Shown here: positions 20,166 to 30,264 of the stretch, one piece after another | How positions within the stretch are numbered: the stretch's first letter is position 1 | How the letters are laid out: each line of letters opens with the position of its first letter | Assembly: GCA_007922225.1 (NCBI GenBank) | Contig: ML680053.1 | Coordinates: 13,771,877 to 13,835,876 of the forward strand | Direction of reading: 5' to 3' | DNA length: 64,000 nucleotides | Source of the DNA: Emydura subglobosa | Lineage: Eukaryota > Chordata > Testudines > Chelidae | Translations under genes and position numbers: made by a program | The notes under the pieces: generated by a model | Seen by the model: only the letters and a program-made list of their open reading frames with translations | Database searches by the model: none | What the model was told of the DNA's origin: nothing

Positions 20166-22714
20166 AAAAGTACACTTTTGCTACAGTAGCGATTTTGGGT
20201 GTGGGAGGGTGAAACAATGGGGACCACACAATATGGGCAGCTATTGTATGTTCCTGGACCCTATGAGAGAATTTTAAGAAGCTGTGGGCATGATTTCTTC
20301 TCACTTTTACCTGTTTTATCCTGATGCCTATTGATAGCAGTGGAGCTACTCCTGACTGACATTGAGTGTCAGTCACCTCAGAGACAGGCGTGGAGTGCTA
20401 AAACTTTACATTCAGTTTTTTAGTAAGATGTGTTTAAAAAATAACAGGTAAAGCTATATTTGAATCTCATTAAAAAGTTAGTAACCACCTGAGCTTGCCA
20501 TTAACCACTTTGTGTACTAGCAATAGCGATGTCATCTTTTTATCTTTACAAAAGGAAATAATGCAAAACTACAATTAACAGAGAATCTCAAATGTTGTGT
20601 TTATCAAAGTCCCCATTAGAGGCAAAATGAATGCATTTCTGATCTATTTTCTAGGGCTGTGAAAAACTGTCAAAAATTTTGTGAATACATTCATGCAATC
20701 TGTCTGTCAATGGCCTCTTTCAAGTGTCAAACATGTGTTCCCCACTACCAGTGCTAAAAGTCCAGAAACACAGCACAATATTTAAAATATGTTATAGGTT
20801 TCAAGTGATAGGTGAGGTTTGTGCTTCAAAAGCAGGTAGCTAGTAAGGTAATAGCGGAGATAGCCTAGAAATATCACATATGCTATACCAAAGGTCTCAT
20901 TGAACTCCTTCATCATGCCTTTTTAGACTGAAAGCTGCTAAGATCTTTATTTTGCATCCTTTAAACACTGAGCAGTGGCACTTTGTTGGGGCTTAATAAT
21001 TACAAAAGCAGGCCCATGGGATAATTGGTACTACTGAGCAGACCAAAAACGTTCCTCATCCTACAGCAGAGGATGTGAATCCCTGTTACATACCACAGGC
21101 CCTTTACCCTGCCTGGTAATAGTTAACTAAGAAAAGCACCCAGGAAGCTAACATTTACGTCTCAAAGGCAAATTTGCCAAAACAAGGTTCTTGAATGCAA
21201 AGTTCTTCAAACTTCAGGTGGAGTCAGATTAGATCCCCTGTACTACTCTGAAAACCTAACCTAAGCCTGAGCCAGATCTGAACTGCACCTCCTTGGCCCA
21301 TCTTGACTCTCAAGAAGAAGAGGGGAAAGAATCCATTTCATAAGGAGAAGCATAAGTAAAATATGAAATGTAAGAAGACAATAACTAAAACTCTGGTGTT
21401 AACTACAATGAGCAGTCAGTACACCATGCTGCAGTGAGCCAAGATGAATTAGCATCCTCTGGCTTATGAAAGAAAAAGGAACACCACATATCAGACAAAT
21501 CCTTCTTTGTAACAGCATCATCCCCTGCAGTCTGAATGCTGCCAAAAATTTTAGATGGGAGAAGATGATTCAGAAACAAAGAGCTCCTCAGGCCTTAGAC
21601 AACAGAACTCTACAGATTAGCTGGTTCCCCTCACAACAGGGTAATAGTAGAATTACCAGCAGCAATAAGGTAAGCACAGCAAGAGAGTCAGATATTTCCC
21701 TAAAGAAAATGATGAGCTTTTAACATAGACACTCCAGCCAAAACTAGATGAAACTATATGTCATACCATAGGAAAGAACTGACTTATTTTCACAGTAAAG
21801 GAAATGAATCTAGCTGACCTTCCCCCTAAGCTTTTGACAGGCAGCACCAATTTCCTCTGATCTGTGACTGAGACATGGGTCCCAACTGCATTGGAAATGC
21901 ATAGGGCAGATCCCCAGTTGAGAAACCATAGCTCCATTGATATCAAAGCCCAACCATTTTAAAATGTGAAGGTGATAGAGTGGTGAGATAAGTTAGTGAG
22001 TATCTTATGGAGAGGCCAAATGCTTTTAAAGTGGTTTGGTCTTAACAAGAGTTATTCCCCATCTCCAACATCTGCCCCATGAGACTCAAATGTGTTTGCA
22101 CATGGCCACCTCACTTTTGATATCCTGTGTTTAATTATTCTTCCCTTTCCCTTCACAGGCACTACTCTGCACACGCTGCTAGTGTTTGTTGGCTACTTGA
22201 TCCACTGCTTGTAAAGAACATTTCTGAAGGAAATGCCATCAAGTTCTTCTTCTGCAGGAAAAAAAACCCAGAAACAAAATAGAGCTGTCAGTTGAAATGA
22301 TTACCTCACGTTTAGAAGAATGGAAGTGAGACTGCAAGGGGCTTCCATAGAAACGTTAGTCGATTAATATCAATGTCAGCCTTATCAGATGGTGCATGAA
22401 GTTCCATAGATTCCAGGAATGCACACAGCACTTTGAAACATTGACGCAATCAGTGCCTTGCAGGGAGGATTGAAACAATTTCTGCAGGTTTGACAGAGCC
22501 TCTGACTAAAAGAAACCCTGTGCAAAACGCATTGCACTTGATTGCTGATAGGAAGTGACTGAAGAATATTTTGTGAGTAAGACTGAGCTGGTTAGTTTAG
22601 GCAGGTGATCCTACCAGGCCTTAGACACTTAGAAGCCAAATAGCAGAGGTTGAAATGATGCTGGGAAAGGTTAGTGAAAAGGAGATTGCAACAGTCAAAA
22701 TAGCTTACATTTAT
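20166..22714. other. Unique sequence, no supported gene
   Basis: About 2.5 kb without a recognisable domain, repeat family or promoter cluster. Open frames of up to 85 codons are motif-free. Confidence 0.45.
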
Positions 22715-22960
22715 TTAGCATGGTAAAGAGGACAATAGCAGAGGACCCAGCTGAGATATTTAGAATCATGAATGGCATAAGGACTGATCAGTCGTTGTCT
22801 TTAACTCTGCCCCATACCAAGAGAGTAATGGGGCACTCGTTTAAATTAAAGGACATTCAATTTAAACTGAATACAGAGAAATATTACTTTGTGCAGCCTG
22901 TAGTCAGCCTTTGGAATTTACTGTCACAGGAGACCATTAAGTCAAATAATATGGCCTGAT
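22715..22960 (+). mobile_element. CR1 3' fragment
   Basis: The plus-strand peptide at 22720-22959 includes EIFRIMNGIRTDQSL, a KDIQFKLNTEKYYFVQ segment and VSLWNLLSQETIK. It corresponds to the CR1 C-terminal segment that contains the F(F/V)T(Q)-NLWNSLP pattern (compare 15433-15702). It is truncated at both ends and carries several substitutions. Confidence 0.65.
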
Positions 22961-24529
22961 TTTTAAGACAATGACATAGATAATAAAATTTCATGCTTCA
23001 AGCTGTAAAGCTGGCACCTGTGGTGGTCAGTAGGAAATGTCTTCTTTCCTTTCCTCCCCTCACAGAGTATTGCACAAGTAATTGGTAGATTTATGGGAGA
23101 ACCCTGCCTTGGAGAGTGAGGCATTCACCACTATTCGAGGCACAGTGCTGGTCTAGAAGTCCCAGTGGTACAATCTAATATGGCAGGTATTTTATCTGGG
23201 ATGTGATCCCTGAAGACATAAGAAAAGCACACAGTAGGAAGGCATTTTCTTTAGGGCACCACTCTAGGAGATGATGTGACATGTGCAGGGAGCAAGGGCC
23301 AATAATCAGGAGTCTTAACTACTTCCATTTTTATTTGAATATATTTGGAACACTGAAAGCAGCCACCGAAAGCACTGTTGTGTATGGCTACTGGGAGAGA
23401 CAAGTGAGAAAGGGAAAGCAAAGTGAGAGGGAGAAGGTTCCTGACAAAATGACAGGCTTTAGGCTGCCTTTTCTGTAAAGACTGCAGTACATCCTTTAGA
23501 AATAGGACCAGATCATCAGCTGGTGTAAACTGGCATTGCTCAACTGAAATCTGTTTTCAACAGTTGAGAATCTAGCCCATCATCTTGAGAATAGAGTAGT
23601 GGGGAAAAGTTTTTATTTCCCACAATTCTTTACCTGTCTAATATACATAATTGATGGATACTTTATTTTGTAAATGTGCCAATCAACGTCTTCCCCGTGT
23701 ATTGTAGGTATTAAGAGAGAGAGATGGAGCCCCTAGCATCATTGTCAGGTTTTCCAACAAGTCACTCAAAGATGGCAGACACTCTCTATTGCTACAGCAT
23801 AGCTTTTACATTCATCCTCCACAGGCAACATTGCAAAGATTTGCAGCATCCTTGGCAAGTGTCATACAATTGCACAAGCACAGATTATACTTAAAGCTGG
23901 TTGTTTGTCATGGCAAAATAATAATCATAGAAAAATACATTAAAATGTGAAAAGTCATCAAAAATATGCAAAACTCATCATTTCAGCTTCTAAAATCTGG
24001 GGGAGTTCCTGGCCCACAATATTTTCAATAATAGTAAGGTTTATTTTCCATTAACAAAGTTGTTTTCAACAAAACACACACACAAGAGTCAAGTTAACAG
24101 ATGTGTTTTGTCCAGGGATGGGTACATCATGGTGAAAAATATGACTTTTTATGAAATAGTCTATAGTTACTGGCCTAAAGTTTCAGTTAATGATCTGTGA
24201 TGGGGGGTGCCTCTGATTTTGGCTATCCAAATTGAAAAACTTAAAAGTAAACTGATTTTCAGAGGACGGGTGCTAAAGCTGGTTTGAGAATATGTAAGCA
24301 TTTGAGTTGATTGGAGAAGGATGGGGGAGGGGCGGTTCACACAGAAAAAATTTCAACTTTTAATGGCAAATCTCCATTAAAAACCATTCAGCTTCGGACA
24401 ACTGAAAAATTTCAGCCAAAACACAACAAAAAAGTGGTTTTCGGCTCATTATTTTTGAACGTGGTCTACAAGGCTCATGGGAGCAGCCAAGCTCCAACAC
24501 TCAACCTGGCAGCCTGCTGGCACTAGCTT
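22961..24529. other. Unique sequence with one hairpin repeat
   Basis: This holds hairpin copy 3 at 23505-23579 and an AAATTTC-rich diffuse segment at 24340-24430 like the one at 12240. No gene supported. Confidence 0.4.
23505..23579. repeat. Dispersed hairpin repeat, copy 3
   Basis: The left end is GGACCAGATCATCAGCTGGT and the right end is CAACAGTTGAGAATCTAGCC. Same arms and length as the 10214 copy. Confidence 0.6.
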
Positions 24530-24960
24530 ACCTGAGATCCATGAATCCCAGCCCCCAGTGTGAGGTTCCTCCCCTGAGGTCCTATTGGCAGAGTCCCAGA
24601 GCAACTGATTGGCCTGCTGGCCCTACTCAAGCCAGAAGCAGGAACAGGAAACTGTCTGAACAACTGGGCTCCACCCTGCTCTGGACTATATATGCCTTAT
24701 GCTTCCCTGGCTTGATTTCCTGGCATTCCGACCCGACTTGACTCCTGGCGTCTGACTTGTGGTTCCTGACCTCCGTTTGTCTCCTGCTTCTTACCTCTTA
24801 GTATCTCTCCCCAGCCAACTAGTGATTCCTGTCTTGTGACTGTGGACTCTGGCTCCTACTACTAGGTCTGGCCAGACACACAGTTTGGTTCTACCCCAGA
24901 GTCCAGTTAGCCAGTCCCAGTGGACCACTAGCCTTCTCTACCACATTGCTGCAGGGTGCA
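24530..24960 (+). other. CCAAT/TATA promoter-like block, possible LTR
   Basis: Two inverted CCAAT boxes (ATTGG at 24584-24588 and 24608-24612) are followed by TATATAT at 24687-24693, a normal Pol II promoter spacing. The downstream part is C/T-rich with repeated CTGAC and CTGGC words, like the transcribed part of some retroelement LTRs. No partner LTR or internal genes are visible, so a solo LTR or a host promoter remain open. Confidence 0.35.
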
Positions 24961-25989
24961 GGAGATTAACAGGTAGCCTCTTGCCCTCAAGGTGCACTCT
25001 TCAGTACTGAAGAAGATGAAGAAGCCACCTGATGCCTTTTGAATATGCCAGGTTAGGGTGAGCCTCTCTCTGAAGACATCAGAGTAAAAGGATGTAGGTT
25101 GTAGTACACAAGTTCCCATCCACCCTCGGAGACTTCAGAGGTGAAACAGGTTCCAGGACTTGTTAGAAGGAGGGAGAGAAATGGGAAAACAAGGCACAGA
25201 GAGAGGAAGATCCTTGAATAGAACACAAGACCCTTGATTTCTGTGCTTCTACTCTACTCATTGGAGCATAGTCTGTCCCAAACATTACTTTTTTCCTTTT
25301 CAGTTGGTCTGGTCTAGCTGTAGGTTCCCTTACTTTCCCCAGCCTCCAACTATGTGCCAGTTTGTAGACATGGGAAAAACAGGAGAGAACAATTAAACTA
25401 TCATGTCTCTGTGCAGACACAGGAAAAAAAAGGTCTCAGCTCCTGCTGCTTCTCCTTGAAATCAGGAGTGATTTCAAACCAAAAACTTAAGACTTGGGGT
25501 ATTCTAGGTTGCCGAGGGAGCTGGATGTCTTTGATACTTGAGTCTGACACAAGGGGTGCTCCTAGATTATTTATAGACACTAAAGAAGAACGAGTTTATT
25601 ACATCAGTGATGGGTTTAATAGGAGACAACTTTGGGCACACGTGTCACATCCTCCATTTTTATTTGTTTTTAAACCAATCCTGAGACTGAGGGACCAGCA
25701 ATAAAACAGCTGATTAAGTATGTGGGCAATTTGACAAGCCTTCACATTAGTTACAGAAAATCTGGATTTGTTTGTTACCAGGCCAAGAGTCTTCCAGTCC
25801 AGTCTTAAATCAAAGCAGGACAGTTTCCAGTGTGTGAGTTGTAAACCATATTGTGTACGAGTTACAGTTGTTCATTTGCCAACTGGGGATTCTTCACAGC
25901 TGGTTTCTGACTCATTCCTAAAGCAGGGTTCTTTAGTTTTTAACTGTGTGTGTCACTGTTTTTACTATAATGGGTCCTTCTCTGAATAT
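24961..25989. other. Unique sequence, nothing recognised
   Basis: A 116-codon open frame (25354-25704) contains no recognisable domain and no good exon boundaries. Confidence 0.4.
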
Positions 25990-26090
25990 TAATGACAATA
26001 CCTAGCTCATATACTGATTTTCAATCCTAGATCTCAAAGAGCTTTATAAGGGAGAGATCAATATCATTATCCCCATTTAGACTTTCCATT
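25990..26090 (-). repeat. MIR-type SINE fragment, antisense
   Basis: CCTAGATCTCAAAGAGCTTT, TATCATTATCCCCATTTAGA: the reverse of the CACTTTGAGATCT and GGGGATAAT wording seen in sense copies at 36838 and 43200. Confidence 0.55.
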
Positions 26091-26505
26091 TTGTACCTCT
26101 ATAGCTAACATATAGGTTAGGTTGGTTAAAAAATGCTATGGGTTAAAGGCCTAAGCTCCCAGAGCACCTTTTGACTTCAGTGGGAGCTCTGAAAATCAGG
26201 CCATATGTTTTCAAATGTGCATACAAATCATCTGCTTACATGTACAAGATTAGCTTTACATGAACAACTGTATATTTTGCACAGTCAACTCCATCACATC
26301 TTCTTGAAAAGTAGCCGTGATACCTTTTACAGACCCTATATCCCTTCCTCACTTATATCCTCCTTCATGCTATGAAGGTATGGACTCTTAGTAACAGGGT
26401 GAGATATTGTTTGAACACAGGTCTGGATATTTTTCAATTTTCCATGTAGCGTGATTACCATTAATGATTCAACATTTGTCACTATGCAGTGACTTAGACT
26501 TATAT

Positions 26506-26575
26506 CCTCAAAGGTATTTAGGCACCTAACTTACATTGACATTAATGGGAGTTAGGTGCCTAAATACTTTTGAGG
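26506..26575. repeat. 70-bp near-perfect palindrome
   Basis: The 25-base arms 26506-26530 and 26551-26575 match at 24 positions as reverse complements (core TATTTAGGCACCTAAC / GTTAGGTGCCTAAATA). The 20-base loop itself contains the partly symmetric CATTGACATTAATG. It has the form of a tiny foldback or MITE core. No coding content. Confidence 0.8.
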
Positions 26576-26654
26576 GTCTGGGCCTTAGGGCCTGCAATGT
26601 CTCCTATTCTCTGCAAAGGAAGAGATTCCAGTTTCTGCCTGATTCTGAGCCAAG

Positions 26655-27177
26655 TTACAGCAGCATGGAGCCATCTTGTGCGGTGAATGTTGGGGTTCTA
26701 TTGGTTTTGGCTGAACTTGTCTTTAGGATTCATTAAAATCAGGGGACCATAGATTAATCCATACGATTGTAACTGAGTTCAGTTCTCTCAATAGAATCCT
26801 GCATTCTGATATGTCTGGCAACAAAAGTGCTGTATAGAAATGGGACGGATGTGCAGACAGGACTAGATGCAGGTAGAATAGTTGCCTGCTTAAAGCAGGA
26901 AGACATTAGAGGCAGGCAAATGTCTGAGGTTGTCTAGTGAGTGAGCAACTTCAGACTCTGAGAGTTGGATCTTTTCCATTCTGCCTGGGACAGCAAAAAA
27001 CAGAGCTATTTGTAGAATTCAGAGGAAGTGTCACTTACTGCAGAGAATATTATCTCAAATTAAACAGGGTAAAATCTTTGGTCCCCTGATTTTAGTGAGT
27101 CCTGAAGACAAGCAAGTTCAGTCAAAACCAATAGAACCTCAACATTCACCATAGGAGGAGGTGCCATACAGGTGTAA
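26655..27177. mobile_element. Unclassified long inverted-repeat element
   Basis: Arms of about 100 bases (26655-26755 and 27073-27177) are reverse complements with roughly 80-90% identity in the core: TCTATTGGTTTTGGCTGAAC, then AAATCAGGGGACCA, on the left, and TGGTCCCCTGATTTTAG and TTCAGTCAAAACCAATAGA on the right. A loop of 317 bases separates them. The outer 30 bases are weaker but still paired (TTACA..ATGG / CCAT..TGTAA). This is the layout of a non-autonomous DNA transposon. I do not recognise the family, the loop has no open frame of note, and no target duplication is certain. Confidence 0.65.
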
Positions 27178-27189
27178 CTCTTTTGAGGA

Positions 27190-27725
27190 GGTGGTTAGGG
27201 GACGATATGTTGTTTTGTCCACGTTTCAAAAATTCTTATAACTGTTTCAGTAAGAAGTTCTCATGCCTCAATGCTTTGGAGCAGGGATTTGAAATTTGGG
27301 AGAGCATTTGCTAGCATTTGGGAGATAAAATTCTCCATCTGCCCTGACATGCTGCTGCATTGCCTCACTGTTCCTACGTCTAACCAAACAGAGTATGAGC
27401 CATACCCACAGAGTGGCTGGGCATGATGCATCCTGGGATGGCAGGGCCTGAGATGAATTTTCCCTGCAGTGGCTCCTGCTTGCTGCTGCAGGCCTCTGTG
27501 GTGCCAGGCACAGGAACTGGGCAGGGAGATGGTCTTTCATGCCTTCTCACAGCTCCCACTGTCCAGGGACCAGCAGTGTGGAGAAGGAACGGATTGCTCT
27601 GACCATTCCTCAGCCCTCTGCATTTGAGTCAAGGAAGAGATGTAGTGCAGGAACTGAGGGGGAATAGTGTTATCTTAAAGAGAAAAGACTACCATAAGCC
27701 AGAGAATTCTCTATGAGGTACTTAG
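27190..27725. other. Unique sequence
   Basis: A 90-codon minus-strand open frame at 27268-27540 has no known motif. Nothing else recognised. Confidence 0.4.
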
Positions 27726-28192
27726 TGTGGTGCCCCTAGGGGATATTCCAGGGCACACCAAAGGTTTCTATTTACCTGGGAAATTCCTTAGCCTACCTCC
27801 ATTTACCCCTGGGAGACACAGATACAGCCCTCCATTCTAAGGATTGACACTCAGGCAGTAAATTCTTCAGAAACAAATGCTTTTTATCATTAACTCAGTT
27901 TCAATACAATTGAGTTTTAAACTGAAAATCATTCAGATAAAACATAGAATTAACATTTAACAGAACACAACTATTAGAAATATATGGTTCAGAAACTAAT
28001 ACTTAGGCTACTAGAACATATACAGTACAAGAATATCATTGATAATACTATTACTATAACTTAACACTATAATACTTAACACGCTGTAAAATTATAAACT
28101 TTAAACCGTAATTATCTAACATTCAGTAAGCATGGATCAGACAGTAGCTGAATGGGTAGAGAAGATAACCTCACGAGCCACAAGCATCCAAC

Positions 28193-28198
28193 TTTATT
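28193..28198 (-). terminator. LTR AATAAA polyadenylation signal
   Basis: On the minus strand, GTCAATAAAGTTGG. It fits the R/U5 boundary of the LTR. Confidence 0.5.
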
Positions 28199-28540
28199 GA
28201 CATGCAGACTCAGGTGATCTTTACTTACACAACCTTTAAAACAGCCCTGTGTTCACCATGGAAGGTCCTTCTGTTCTGTCTGAAAACTGACAGGATCACC
28301 TTAGGCTCAGACACAGAGCGGGGACTCAGTTAGCCCGGTTGTCCAAAGCCTCAGGCATACCTTTTCTTCAGTGATGCTCACCGCTTCGGAGATGTTCTCC
28401 TGCAAGCCATCAAGAGGTCTTTCTTCATGGTTGTTCACCATGGAGCTCCTTCTTCGCCGCAAGTTCTCTCTGGTACTGCCAGTTCAGCTCTCAGCCTGTA
28501 AATTCAGCTCTCAACAAAGCTTTAGCCTGCTAGCTGCAGG

Positions 28541-28550
28541 ATTTATATAC
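28541..28550 (-). promoter_or_regulatory. TATA box of the LTR
   Basis: TATATAAAT on the minus strand sits about 25 bases downstream of a GATTGG (inverted CCAAT) motif. It is followed about 350 bases later by AATAAA. Confidence 0.55.
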
Positions 28551-28737
28551 AGTTTGGTCACCCAAGCTGAGCCAATCAGCTTAAAGATTATCTGGAAGGG
28601 AGGGGTTATTACGTACAGACGAAAAGGGAGGGGGAGGGAGTTATGTTAGGTGCCCCTCCTAATATGCTAATTAAGCCACTCCTGCTATGTTAATTAGATT
28701 CTGATGTAAGAACACTCTAAACCAATCAGTTACTTAG

Positions 28738-28781
28738 CCTCCCCTTCTATGCTAATTAGCCTCCCCTTCTATGCTAATTAG
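28738..28781 (-). repeat. 22-bp exact tandem duplication in LTR
   Basis: The unit CCTCCCCTTCTATGCTAATT followed by AG is present twice without a mismatch (28738-28759 and 28760-28781). Two weaker copies lie just before (TCCTAATATGCTAATTAAG and TCCTGCTATGTTAATTAG, 28655-28700). Enhancer-like U3 repeats are common in LTRs. Confidence 0.8.
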
Positions 28782-28951
28782 AAGGGCCGAGGAGGGAGTT
28801 TTGTGTCAGGGAAGGCAGGGATCACGTAAAGAAGAGGGAATCCCGCTTCCACCTGTCATTCTTAACTGTTACTTGCCATACTTCTCCCATTTTTAATTCT
28901 CATCTAAAAATCCTATTCTTAAAGCTAATCATTATTCTAAATTTTACAACA

Positions 28952-29394
28952 TGTCCCAATACTGGTACCACTCTTTTCAATTACCCAAATGTTCAATCCA
29001 TCAATCCCAGAATTTTTAAACCGTTTGAGGTTCTTCTGTAAGCTTCTACTTTTACATTCTTTTTGGCCATTTAGACAAGTAAAGCAGAAATCTTTGGCTA
29101 CAATAGGAACATGGGAAAGGGAGCTAGCTGCAGCTGATGGGGGGATAGGAAGGAGAGTTAGAAGCCTCAGAGGGAAGAGGCTAGGAGCAGAGATGAGGGG
29201 CATGGATAGTATATGCAGAATGAGTTACTGATTAGATTGTCATTTTGTGATGGGACGGAAGGAAGGAAATCAGGTGGTGGAGGCACAGGGGATGGAGGAA
29301 TTACTATTTGTCACTCAGCAGGAGCACAAGGAGTGGGTACAGGGACAGGAATAAGAGCTAGAGAGGCAAGAATCAGAGGGGGCTGTGGACATGC
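28952..29394. other. Sequence abutting the LTR start
   Basis: An 88-codon minus-strand frame (28937-29203) ends at the LTR. It has a cysteine-bearing, lysine-rich stretch but no domain I can name. The purine run AAAAGAGTGG just before the LTR could be a polypurine tract, which would make the LTR a 3' one with lost internal genes. Support is weak. Confidence 0.25.
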
Positions 29395-30260
29395 CCCTCT
29401 GAGGGGGCAACACCTGGGGTTCTCCCTCTGGGTCCTCCAGTCTAGCACCCCAGCCCATAGGCAGGGCAGGCAAACAAGCAGTCTACTCTGTGGGGCAGTA
29501 AGGAGGGTGAGGTTCTCCCAGGGTGGCTCAGGGAGGGGGACACAGGCCCACCCATCTCCACTGCATCCCAGGCCAGGGCCCTAGTAGTGGCAAAGGCACC
29601 TGCCACTGCATCAGCAGGGATCCTGCCACAACACACCAACAGGGTTGCCCCTGACTCAGCTACTATTTATGGCTGTCCCAGGGCTTCTTCCTCCCCATAC
29701 CCCCAGGTACCTGATTTCCCCAGGTCACTGGGGTGTGGTAGTCCCACTAGGCACTCCTCATCCACCAGTGGCAGATCCAGCAGCTCCATAGGTTCCTCCT
29801 CAGAGGGCAACTCCCCCAGGTCCTCCAGCCCCCAGGCAGGGCTGGTAGGTTCTCCAGGTCCCAGGCTCTGTACTGCTCAGGTCTGTCCTCCTCCTGCTGC
29901 TTCCAGGCAGCAGGGGAATCAGGTGGGCCCTCCTCCAGCTCCCAGGCAACTCAGGTGGGATCTCTGCCAGTCCCCAGGCTGGAGTTAAGACAGGTTGCTC
30001 CCCCTCAACATACACCTCTAACCTGGTTCTGGCTAGGCACCTCCAGGTAGAAACACCCTCCACCCTCAGCCATCCCCACCTGACTGAGCTCGCAGGCCGG
30101 GGTTTTAAAGGCCTGGCTCCGCCCCCCCTGCTTCCAGTCAGGTGGTGTCCATTGGGCTTCTAAAGGCTTGGGCCCACCCACCTGCTCCTGGATAGGTGAT
30201 CTCCTTCCGGGCTCAAGCAGCCAGGGGGGTTGGTTCTCCCTTGGGGTCCCTCTCAGAGGG
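29395..30260 (-). other. GC-rich block with CCAAT, GC box, TATA-like box
   Basis: Read on the minus strand, a CCAAT box (30151-30155), a GC box (GGGGGGCGGAG, 30119-30128) and TTTAAAA (30103-30109) follow each other at Pol II promoter spacing. Downstream is a C/G-rich tract with repeated CCCAGGC and CTCCAG words (to about 29400). Open frames of 87-157 codons here lie in several frames on both strands and reflect base composition. I recall similar text from turtle repeats, so a retroelement leader or LTR is my first guess and a host CpG-island promoter the second. Confidence 0.4.
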
Positions 30261-30264
30261 GGAC

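Larger units (their letters stand above)
27726..28951 (-). mobile_element. Probable solo LTR of an endogenous retroelement
   Basis: On the minus strand the block starts TGTTGTAAAATTTAG at 28951 and ends near CACCACA at 27726, about 1.2 kb. It has the order expected of an LTR. A U3 with four degenerate copies of a 22-base unit comes first, then a CCAAT box (reads CCAATC on plus at about 28572). A TATA box follows (TATATAAAT, plus 28541-28550), then about 340 bases of R-like sequence and AATAAA (plus 28193-28198). After that comes an AT-rich U5-like part. No second LTR or gag-pol-env was seen. Boundaries are judged by TG..CA only, since a target duplication was not found. Confidence 0.6.
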
